Shown: one piece after another, positions 18,146-25,004 of the stretch
How the letters are laid out: each line of letters starts with the position of its first letter
How positions within the stretch are numbered: the stretch's first letter is position 1
NCBI GenBank assembly: GCA_016793325.1
Contig: JAEUKI010000075.1
Coordinates: forward strand, 248,001 to 312,000
Direction of reading: 5' to 3'
From: Myxococcales bacterium
GTDB taxonomy: Bacteria; Myxococcota_A; Polyangia; Polyangiales; Ga0077539
DNA: 64,000 nt
The notes under the pieces: generated by a model
What the model saw: the letters and a program-made list of their open reading frames with translations, nothing else
Database searches by the model: none
Told to the model about the DNA's origin: nothing
Program-made: the position numbers and the translations under genes

Positions 18146-19543
18146 ATGCGGCAGGGTTCACGCAATCGTCCGAGGGCAAGACTGTTGGGATCGCTCGCGC
18201 TCGTCAGCGCCCTGCTCGCTGCGCAGGTTGCGCAGGGGCAACGCTCCGGAGGGCGCTTCGGAGGATCGAGCGGCTTTCGATCGTCGAGCTCTTCGTCGAG
18301 CTATCGACCGTCGAGCTCGTCGAGCTATCGATCGTCGAGCTCTTCGTCGTCGAGCTATCGACCCTCGAGCTCTTCGTCGTCGAGCTACCGATCGTCGAGC
18401 ACGACGTATCGCACGACGACCACGAGGTACGTTCCCCCGCCGCCGCCGCCGTGGTTGACGGCGGTCGAATACCGACGGCCCGCCGCGCGATTGCCTGCGT
18501 TTGCAGCGGCGTTCGTCCCGATCGCTCCTGCAGAGACGGCGGTGCTCGCGCAACGAGAGAACCGCGACAACTATCGGTACGGCCCGTTCAAGTGGAGCGC
18601 TGCGGTCATCGGCGGTCTCGTGGGCTTCGCTCCGCTCGCGGCGATGAGCTTCTTCGTGACGCGCAACGCTCCGTCCAACGGCGCTGCTCCGGGGTACGCG
18701 CAGCCGAGCGCTCCGATGGGGCCCGTGCTCGCGCGCACCCAAGGCTACGGCGAGTGTGAAGTCCGCCGCGTGACGATCGCGTTCGATTGGCGCGCTCGGG
18801 CGCAGCTGCAACAGGCGCTCGATCAGATCGCGTCGAGCGTGGATATGTCCTCGCCGTACGGGCTCTGGATGGGCGCCGATCGCGCGCGACAGCTCTTGTT
18901 GCAGTGGCTCTCGAGCGCGAGCGCCGCGTGCTTCGTGTCGCTCAAGGGCAGCGCGTCGGCGGCCGAGCAGCTCTTCGGGCGCGTGTGCGACGACGTCAAT
19001 CGCCGCTACGACGAGGCCACGATCTCGAACCAACGGCGCAACGAGCCCCCCGACGTTCGCGCGCGTCGCGAAGAGGGCGAGGGGTTCGTCGTCGTCTCGA
19101 TCATCGTGGGAATCAACGGAGCCCTCGCGCCATTGCCCGACTGGCCCACGGTGGACGCCGTGCGGCAGGCGCTCTCGACGCTCGTTCCTCCGACGCCGGA
19201 CGCGCTCGCGGCGCTCGAGGTCGTCTGGTCTCCGTCGATCGACCAGGATCGCCTCTCGAGCGCAGAGATGGCCGTGCTCTACCCCGAGCTCGTCCCGCTG
19301 CAGGGAGCCGAGCCCATCGGTCGCGTGTCGTGCCGCGCATGCAAGACCGTGTACGCGCGCGAGCTCGGTCGCTGTCCCACCTGTGGATCGCCAGACGCCG
19401 CGCCTTCGCCCATGTCCGCGCAGCAGCAGCACCAAGCGTTTGCGCCGTCTTCTTCGAACATGATCGCCTGCCCGTACTGTAAGAAGCCGACGCCCGCGTA
19501 CGAAGTGCAGTGCCAACACTGCGGCGGGCGCGTCAAGAACTGA
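18146..19543 (+). CDS. DUF1517-like secreted protein with Ser-rich repeats and two zinc ribbons
   Basis: A 465-aa protein: signal peptide (cut near QVAQGQ), a Gly/Ser/Tyr low-complexity tract (residues 35-95) of SSSSSYRPS units, a Pro6 stretch, a membrane helix (about 150-172), and a soluble domain (about 200-375). The last contains VRRVTIAFDWRARAQLQQAL and the layout of DUF1517 (a family best known from plants and cyanobacteria). Two four-Cys ribbons close the protein (CRACKTVYARELGRCPTCG and CPYCKK...CQHCGG). The family's function is unknown. It lies 14 bp upstream of the hemerythrin gene. Confidence 0.7.
   Translation: MRQGSRNRPRARLLGSLALVSALLAAQVAQGQRSGGRFGGSSGFRSSSSSSSYRPSSSSSYRSSSSSSSSYRPSSSSSSSYRSSSTTYRTTTTRYVPPPPPPWLTAVEYRRPAARLPAFAAAFVPIAPAETAVLAQRENRDNYRYGPFKWSAAVIGGLVGFAPLAAMSFFVTRNAPSNGAAPGYAQPSAPMGPVLARTQGYGECEVRRVTIAFDWRARAQLQQALDQIASSVDMSSPYGLWMGADRARQLLLQWLSSASAACFVSLKGSASAAEQLFGRVCDDVNRRYDEATISNQRRNEPPDVRARREEGEGFVVVSIIVGINGALAPLPDWPTVDAVRQALSTLVPPTPDALAALEVVWSPSIDQDRLSSAEMAVLYPELVPLQGAEPIGRVSCRACKTVYARELGRCPTCGSPDAAPSPMSAQQQHQAFAPSSSNMIACPYCKKPTPAYEVQCQHCGGRVKN
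18283..18402 (+). repeat. Tandem coding repeat (Ser-rich tract)
   Basis: About four imperfect units of 24-30 bp built on TCGAGCTCTTCGTCGAGCTA, encoding SSSSSYRPS-type units. Because unit length is a multiple of three, copy number can change by slippage without breaking the frame. Confidence 0.75.
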
Positions 19544-19557
19544 GGGAGACTCTCGTT

Positions 19558-19989
19558 ATGGATTTTGCAGCAAAGATGAAGGAGCTGTTCGCCGACGAGG
19601 ATCGCGCGCGCGACATGGCTCGGCGCCTGATGCACCTCGCGCAAAACGACCCCACCGCGGCGGCGCGCGAAAAGGACAGCGTCCTGGCGTTCATCCGCGG
19701 GCCGATCGAGAAGCACTTTCGGTACGAAGAAGAGCACTTGTTTCCCGCGCTCGAAGAGCACGGGCTCGGGCCCGAGATCGACGTCGCCAAGAAGCACCAC
19801 GCGGCGCTCCGCCAAGAAGCGGCGAACCTCGAGAGCGCCAAGGACACCAAGGGCATCGCGCAGGCGATTTATTTCGCCGCACGTTTGATGCTGCATCACA
19901 CGAATTTCGAGGGCGACTACATCTACCCCGAGCTCAGCAAGGAGCAGTGGCACGCGCTCATCGCCAGCACGATGGCGGACAATCAATGA
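19558..19989 (+). CDS. Hemerythrin HHE-domain protein
   Basis: A 143-aa, all-helical soluble protein with hemerythrin-type ligands: HFRYEEEHLFP, KKHHAAL and LHHTNFEGDYIYP supply the His and Glu pattern of an O2- or redox-sensing diiron site. The first family histidine is not obvious, so the site may be atypical. GGGAGA lies 8 nt before ATG 19558. The stop overlaps the next ATG (ATGA), so it is coupled to the PI-PLC-like lipoprotein. Hemerythrin-like proteins store or sense oxygen or protect iron centres; which applies here is not visible. Confidence 0.83.
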   Translation: MDFAAKMKELFADEDRARDMARRLMHLAQNDPTAAAREKDSVLAFIRGPIEKHFRYEEEHLFPALEEHGLGPEIDVAKKHHAALRQEAANLESAKDTKGIAQAIYFAARLMLHHTNFEGDYIYPELSKEQWHALIASTMADNQ

Positions 19990-21020
19990 TCGCGCGTCGC
20001 TCGCGCCTCGCGTTCGCAGCGCTCTTCGCGCTCGCGTGCAACACGCCCACGAGCGCGAGCGACACCGGCGTGACGCCCGTGGACGTCGCCGACTCGCGCG
20101 ACGCGGAGCGCGACGCCATGGACGACGCGAGCGACGCGAGCGAGAGCGACGACGCGAGCGACGTGGTGACCGACGCGCCTCCGCCCGTTCGATGCGTGCG
20201 TCGTCCGCGCTCGGACGCGGGCGTCGCGGACGGCGGCGACGCGGGGCTCGCGTGCAACGGCTCTCCCGAGTTGTGCGAACGACGGTTCGATCAAGTGGCC
20301 TACGCGACGACGCACAACGCGTTCGCCGTCGAGGACGAGCGCTTCGGCGCGCCCAATCAGCGACGATCGATGCGTCAGCAGCTCGCGGACGGCGTGCGCG
20401 GGTTGATGCTCGACGTGTACCTCGATCGAGGTCGCGCGCAGCTGTGCCACGGGCCGTGCTCGCTCGGTCGCAGGCCGCTCGTCGATGGCTTGTGCGACAT
20501 CACTCAGTTTCTCGACGATCAGCCGGGGGAGGTCGTCACGATCATCTTCGAGAGCTACACGACGGCGGCCGAGGTCGAGCGCGCGTTCGTCGAGTCGGGG
20601 CTCATCGAGCGCGTTCACGAGCAGCGCGCGGGCGATCCGTGGCCGACGCTCCGCGCGATGATCGAGCGCGATCGTCGCGTCGTGGTGCTCACCGATCGCG
20701 AGGGCGGCGCGAGGCCGTGGTACCTGCCGGTGTGGTCGCACGCGTGGGAGACGCCGTTCTCTGCGCGCACGCCGACGGACCTCGAGACGTGCAGGATGAA
20801 CCGCGGTTCGCGGGCGAATCCGCTGTTCATCTTCAATCACTTCCTCACGAACCCGCTCGCGTCCCCCGAGCTCGCGACGATGGTGAACAACGATCCGTTC
20901 TTGATCGATCGCGCGCGGAGATGCCAGCGAGAGACCAGCGCGCTGCCGAATTTCGTCACCGTGGACTACTACGACATCGGCTCGGTGCTCTCGACGACGC
21001 GCGCGCTCAACGGCCTGTGA
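19986..21020 (+). CDS. PI-PLC-X-type phosphodiesterase lipoprotein
   Basis: A 344-aa lipoprotein (signal ending FALAC), then an acidic linker of Asp, Ala, Ser and Val (residues 20-85). The catalytic region has PI-PLC X features: YATTHNAF (first catalytic His), VRGLMLDVYLD, LCHGPC (second His) and ITQFLDDQPGEVVTI. Bacterial relatives cleave phosphatidylinositol or act on other glycerophosphodiesters. The protein would face the periplasm or the cell surface. Its start overlaps the hemerythrin stop. Substrate specificity cannot be judged. Confidence 0.82.
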   Translation: MIARRSRLAFAALFALACNTPTSASDTGVTPVDVADSRDAERDAMDDASDASESDDASDVVTDAPPPVRCVRRPRSDAGVADGGDAGLACNGSPELCERRFDQVAYATTHNAFAVEDERFGAPNQRRSMRQQLADGVRGLMLDVYLDRGRAQLCHGPCSLGRRPLVDGLCDITQFLDDQPGEVVTIIFESYTTAAEVERAFVESGLIERVHEQRAGDPWPTLRAMIERDRRVVVLTDREGGARPWYLPVWSHAWETPFSARTPTDLETCRMNRGSRANPLFIFNHFLTNPLASPELATMVNNDPFLIDRARRCQRETSALPNFVTVDYYDIGSVLSTTRALNGL

Positions 21021-21044
21021 GCGCCGAGCGATCGCTGTGTGTGC

Positions 21045-21065
21045 GCAAATCGCCTGCGAATTTGC
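21045..21065. terminator. Hairpin between convergent genes
   Basis: GCAAATCGC-CT-GCGAATTTGC forms a stem with one bulged A in the 45-bp space between the forward PI-PLC gene and the leftward Cys-rich lipoprotein gene. No U tract is evident; it could serve both strands. Confidence 0.4.
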
Positions 21066-21833
21066 TCACGGAAGCGCGACGGTCACCGTGATGTCTCCGG
21101 CGCTCGACTGGCTGCACGTCGCCCCGGCGATCGACACGAAGCACGCGCAGCTCGGCGTGGGGCCGCAGCTCGACGGGATCGCCTCGCACGAGTAGCCGCG
21201 CATCGCGCCGGGGATGCCCGGGATCGTCTCGCTGCAGTACTCCGCGCCCGCGCGGCAACTGTTGGTTCCGCACGCAAACGTCCGCGCGCCGCCGTCGGTG
21301 CTCGTACCGCCGTCGGAGCTCGCGCACGGGCCGCGATGGGCGTACGGCTCGGGCGGGCAAGAGCTGCTTCCGTTGACGGTTACGCCGCGGCACGAGCAGA
21401 AGGGCGCGAAGTCCGCGGTGCAGCCCGTCGCGGTCTGGCAGCGCCAGGGAACTCCGCATCCCTCGGGGCCTGCGCACATCTGGCCCGAGAGGCAGTCGCG
21501 ATCGCTCGTGCACACGCGCGGCAGGAGGTTCGAGTCCGTCGGGATCCCGCCGTCGACGCACGCGCGGCGCGTGCATCCGATCACGCCGACCGCGGTGCAC
21601 GAGCACTCGTTGCAGCCATCATCCGAGGGAAAGTTGTCTCCCACACGAAATCGTCGTCCGTTGGGCGTGACGCAGTCACCGCCGCCGGTCGCGTCGGGCG
21701 TGCTCGAGTCTGGAAGCGAGCTCGCGTCGCCGCCGTCGTTTTTTCCGACGGGCTGGGGAAAGAGACACCCCTGCGTCGCGGCGAGCGAGAGCGATACGAG
21801 CGCGAAGAGCGTAGAGCGAAGCTGTCGTTGCAT
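21066..21833 (-). CDS. Cys-rich lipoprotein
   Basis: A 255-aa lipoprotein (signal ending AATQGC) with a short acidic linker (GGDASSLPDSSTPDA). About 190 residues with 22 or so Cys follow, including a VWC/TIL-like stretch (GDNFPSDDGCNECSCTAVG) and a second Cys cluster (CTSDRDCLSGQMCAGPEGC). The disulfide content implies an extracytoplasmic location. GAGGAGAA sits about 7 nt before ATG 21833. It lies 122 bp downstream of the second sigma-factor cassette, as the propeller lipoprotein follows the first, but the two lipoproteins are unrelated in sequence. Confidence 0.75.
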   Translation of the reverse strand: MQRQLRSTLFALVSLSLAATQGCLFPQPVGKNDGGDASSLPDSSTPDATGGGDCVTPNGRRFRVGDNFPSDDGCNECSCTAVGVIGCTRRACVDGGIPTDSNLLPRVCTSDRDCLSGQMCAGPEGCGVPWRCQTATGCTADFAPFCSCRGVTVNGSSSCPPEPYAHRGPCASSDGGTSTDGGARTFACGTNSCRAGAEYCSETIPGIPGAMRGYSCEAIPSSCGPTPSCACFVSIAGATCSQSSAGDITVTVALP

Positions 21834-21955
21834 GAGTGATTCTCCTCGAAGCGATGGCGGTAGCCACAGAAGGACGTTGGCTCTCGCCGCGCGTCGCGCA
21901 GCGGAGCTGTCATCGGAGTGAGTGCAGAGGGCTCTGTGTGTCCGTGACGAAATCG

Positions 21956-22810
21956 TCAGCGGCACGCGCGGAGCGCGCGCTCGACGAGCGGAGCGCCGTG
22001 GGCTTCGCGCGCGAGCTCGCTTGCGACGGCTCGTGCGCGCTCGCGTTGACCGGCGGCGCAGAGGGCGTCGACGCGGAGCGAGAGCGCTTCGGGGCGGAGC
22101 ATTCCCCTGGAAAACTGCTGTGCGTAACGGTCGAGCGTCGCGAGCGCCGCCGTGGTGTCGCTGCGCGCGAGCGCGCCCCGCGCCGATCGCAAGAGCGTGA
22201 GCTCGTCTGCGAGCGTCGAGGGCGCGCTCTGCGCGACGCGCGTCGTGTGTCCGGCTCGGGCGCTGGTCGCGGCCTGTGGTGCGGCTGCGGAGACCGCTGG
22301 GCGCGCGGGCTGCGCTGTGACGGTGTTGGCTGCGCGCTGCGCGGCGAGCGTGTCGGTCGCGGGCGGCTGGGGCGCCGGGTCCATCGCGGCGCGCGCAGGG
22401 AGGGGCGCGGCGCGTCGGGCGATCGACGGCGCGCTCGGTGAGGAAATCGACTGGTGACTCGATTGTGTGTGCCGGTCGATGGCGCTGGCGCTCGCCGGTC
22501 GCGCGGGGGCGCTCCGTCGTGTGTAGGCGACGCCTGCGCCGACGGAGGCGAGGGTGAGGACGACCGCAGCGCCCGCGAGCTTGGCGGTGAGCGCGGTGCT
22601 CGTGGCGACGGCTGCGGCGGTGGTCGCGAGGGCGGGGGCCGCGGCGGTGGTCGTGCTGGACGCGACGATGGATCCGCCTGCTGCGGTGGCGCCTGCGATC
22701 TTGGCGAAGAGGGCGCGCTTGTTGCGCTCGCGGTCTTCGTGCGTGGGATGGTCACCGACGCGCGCGGCGTCGATGATGGCATCGAGCGAGTTCGGCTCTA
22801 CTTCGCGCAT
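21956..22810 (-). CDS. Membrane partner of second ECF sigma factor (putative anti-sigma)
   Basis: A 284-aa protein: charged cytoplasmic N-terminus (about 40 residues), Ala/Thr-rich hydrophobic stretch (about 40-90), Ala/Pro/Ser spacer, then a helical TPR-like C-terminus (about 205-284, including AALATLDRYAQQFSRGML). The C-terminus aligns by eye with that of the protein at 12585-13436 (AALAMLDAFDRDFPRGRL). Its start overlaps the sigma gene by 13 bp, implying coupled translation. As with its paralogue, a role in controlling the sigma factor is inferred only from position and topology. Confidence 0.7.
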   Translation of the reverse strand: MREVEPNSLDAIIDAARVGDHPTHEDRERNKRALFAKIAGATAAGGSIVASSTTTAAAPALATTAAAVATSTALTAKLAGAAVVLTLASVGAGVAYTRRSAPARPASASAIDRHTQSSHQSISSPSAPSIARRAAPLPARAAMDPAPQPPATDTLAAQRAANTVTAQPARPAVSAAAPQAATSARAGHTTRVAQSAPSTLADELTLLRSARGALARSDTTAALATLDRYAQQFSRGMLRPEALSLRVDALCAAGQRERARAVASELAREAHGAPLVERALRACR

Positions 22811-23403
22811 CGTTGGGTCCACTGTTGGCTGTGGCGCAGGCGCGCCAGCGCTTGTTCGAGCTCGCGTCGCGCCGCACGAACGCGGGCGTACACGGTGTTG
22901 ACGTTGACCCCGGTCGCTTCGGCGATTTCGGGAACAGAGAATTGCTCGAGCTCGGACAGGACGAACGCCTCGCGCTTGTCGTCGTCGAGCGTCTCGAGGA
23001 GGGCGTTGAGGATGCGGGTGGCTTCGGCGCGCGCTGCGCTCTCGTCGGGGGCTTCGGAGCGGGTGTCGACGAGCTGCGAGAGCTCGACGGTGTCGGACGT
23101 GGTGGCGCGCTCGCGCGCGGTGGCGCGGTGATCGCGGACGACGCGGCGGACGATCCCGAAGAGCCAAGTGCGCACGGACGAGCGCCCTTCGAAGTCACTC
23201 AATCGACGGTGGACGACGAGGAAGACGTCTTGGACGCAGTCGTCGAGGGACGCTTGTGGAACGCCCAGTCGGCGGGCGCTTCGCCACACGAAATCAAAGT
23301 GGTCGGAGTAGACGCCCTCGAAGGACAAGGGCTCGCTCGCGTCCTCGGCGGCGCCCGTGGCCGCAGGGGGATTGGAGTCGATGGCGGCGAGCGCGAGCTG
23401 CAT
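22798..23403 (-). CDS. ECF-type RNA polymerase sigma factor (second copy)
   Basis: A 201-aa sigma-70 family protein. Region 2 covers about residues 30-95 (SLDDCVQDVFLVVHRRLSDFE, RTWLFGIVRRVVRDH). Region 4 covers about 140-185 (FSVPEIAEATGVNVNTVYARVRAAR). It is clearly paralogous to the sigma factor at 13433-14038 and has the same length. Start chosen at ATG 23403, 38 bp after the upstream stop, because residues before it do not resemble the family; no strong ribosome site is present. It overlaps the partner gene by 13 bp. Confidence 0.92.
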   Translation of the reverse strand: MQLALAAIDSNPPAATGAAEDASEPLSFEGVYSDHFDFVWRSARRLGVPQASLDDCVQDVFLVVHRRLSDFEGRSSVRTWLFGIVRRVVRDHRATARERATTSDTVELSQLVDTRSEAPDESAARAEATRILNALLETLDDDKREAFVLSELEQFSVPEIAEATGVNVNTVYARVRAARRELEQALARLRHSQQWTQRCAK

Positions 23404-23441
23404 CCACGGGGGTGTGTGCGGGGACGATCGCGGACCCGTGA

Positions 23442-24833
23442 TCAAAAACGCACCTCGACGCCGATTCGTCCTTGGAGGCTGAGGGCGGGGGTCTGAAAGA
23501 ACGTTCCGATCGCTTCGAGATAGAAGGCGGGGCGCGAGATCGAGACGGCGCCGCCGAGGTCTGCGACGAAGGCGAAGGTTCGAACGGGCGCGACGGCGGC
23601 GTGCAGCGCGAGGCCTGCGGCGACCCACGGCGTCCACGCTTCGCTGGGGTTCGAGACGCCCCGACCGCGCCCGTGAACGATCGCTGCGTCGACGGAGGCA
23701 CACCCGCCGAGGTCGAACATGCCCCAGCGGGGGACGTAGCAGCCGGCGACGCGGGACGAGTACGCGGTGACCGTTCCCCCTGCGGTTGGAAACTCCGGGA
23801 CCATCGCAGCGCGCTCGGGCCAAAACCCGAACGCGAGCTCGGCGCGAAACGACCCCCTGCGGAGGGCGCCCCACACCGACGCTCCGAGCGCCCACGAAGG
23901 GAGGAGCCCCGAGTCGACCGCAAACGCCGCGCCCGCAGACCACTGAACGGGCACAGGCCGCGCGGGCGCGAGGGTGGTCCGCTCTGCGCGTTGGGCGCGC
24001 TCGCTCATCGAGGCCGGCGTCGGCCCCGCGACGGTGTTCACCACGGCGATCGGCGCGAGCGCGACGCTCGGCGCTCGCGTGCGATCGGGCTCGGAGGTGG
24101 CGTTTGCCGAACTCGCCCCGCCAGCGGTGTTCGCCGCCTGCGCGGTGATCTCGATCGTCGACTCTCCGTCTCGCGTGACGTCTGCGTCCGCGTTCACGTT
24201 TACGTTTGCCCCGGCATCCGTGTTCGCGCTCGTGCTTGCGCTGGCGTTTGCCCCCGTGCTCCCCGTTGCGCTCGCGCTCGCTGTGCTCGCGGCGCCGTCG
24301 CGGGCGCTCGACGCGTTCGCGGCGGTTGATTGTGTGTGTGTAGCTTCGAGGAGCCTCGCCCCGAGCGCGGGGTTGGCCGCGAGGGCCACGATGAGCGCCG
24401 TGGCTTCGGCGAGCGGGGCGCAGTCGAGGTCTGCGAGCGAGCGCTGCGACCCGCGAGGCGTCCCACGAGAGGCGACGGTGCGGAGCACGACGGTCCAACG
24501 TCCTGCGCGGCGGCTCACCGTGGCGCGCACGATGATGGGCGAGGGGGACGATTGCGTGGCGCTCGACGGGTCATCGAGGAGGCGGGCGACTTCGGAGCGA
24601 ACGGCCTGAGCGTCGGGGCACTGCGCGGGGGCGTTCCACTCGAGTTGCCACGGGCGGTGTGCGGATTGTGCCAACGCGACCGACGGCGACGACAACGCCA
24701 CCGTGAAAACCGCCGCCCCGGCCGCGAGCCAGCCGCGCCCCGAGCGCGCTCGGGCGCCCAACGAACGCGGAATCTCCACGCCGTTCTCGCCGTGCGCGCG
24801 CGCGCGACTCGCTCGCTGCCTTCGTCGACCCAT
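23442..24833 (-). CDS. Secreted two-part protein, paralogue of 14052-15200
   Basis: A 463-aa protein. A basic N-terminus leads to a hydrophobic signal (WLAAGAAVFTVALSSPSVALAQS). The CPD-type domain (about 65-165; QLEWNAPAQCPDAQAV to ALIVALAANP, with two Cys) matches the one at 14052-15200. A linker of Ala/Ser/Thr/Asn repeats (about 175-255) precedes a beta-rich C-terminal half ending VRF, in outer-membrane style. The signal peptide starts about 35 residues after ATG 24833, so a downstream GTG (VEIPRS) may be the true start. It leads the second sigma cassette. Confidence 0.65.
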   Translation of the reverse strand: MGRRRQRASRARAHGENGVEIPRSLGARARSGRGWLAAGAAVFTVALSSPSVALAQSAHRPWQLEWNAPAQCPDAQAVRSEVARLLDDPSSATQSSPSPIIVRATVSRRAGRWTVVLRTVASRGTPRGSQRSLADLDCAPLAEATALIVALAANPALGARLLEATHTQSTAANASSARDGAASTASASATGSTGANASASTSANTDAGANVNVNADADVTRDGESTIEITAQAANTAGGASSANATSEPDRTRAPSVALAPIAVVNTVAGPTPASMSERAQRAERTTLAPARPVPVQWSAGAAFAVDSGLLPSWALGASVWGALRRGSFRAELAFGFWPERAAMVPEFPTAGGTVTAYSSRVAGCYVPRWGMFDLGGCASVDAAIVHGRGRGVSNPSEAWTPWVAAGLALHAAVAPVRTFAFVADLGGAVSISRPAFYLEAIGTFFQTPALSLQGRIGVEVRF

Positions 24834-24873
24834 AAACCTCACTCACCGCTCGAGCAGCAATCGTGCCGCCCCC

Positions 24874-24963
24874 GGGGACGGTGCTCTGATCCTCACGTTT
24901 GCAATCCACCGCTCCCCCGCTGCGCCATTTCCATATTGGACCGCGAGGGTGTCTGTCACAAGC
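24874..24963 (+). repeat. Dispersed GGGGACGGTGCTCTGA repeat, type A copy 1
   Basis: A repeat of about 90 bp in the 171-bp gap between the flavoprotein gene and the second cassette. It starts GGGGACGGTGCTCTGATCCT and ends near GAGGGTGTCTGTCACAAG, matching 30211-30299 along most of its length. The terminal words resemble ends of IS200/RAYT-type mobile repeats; no transposase is present here. Confidence 0.75.
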
Positions 24964-25004
24964 TCCTGTCTCTCGCCCCGCGCCGCCGTGCGCGCGCTGC
25001 TCGC

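Noticed and set aside
18283..18402. CRISPR-like or regulatory repeat array
   Set aside because: The repeats are in frame and encode a Ser/Tyr low-complexity tract inside the DUF1517-like protein.
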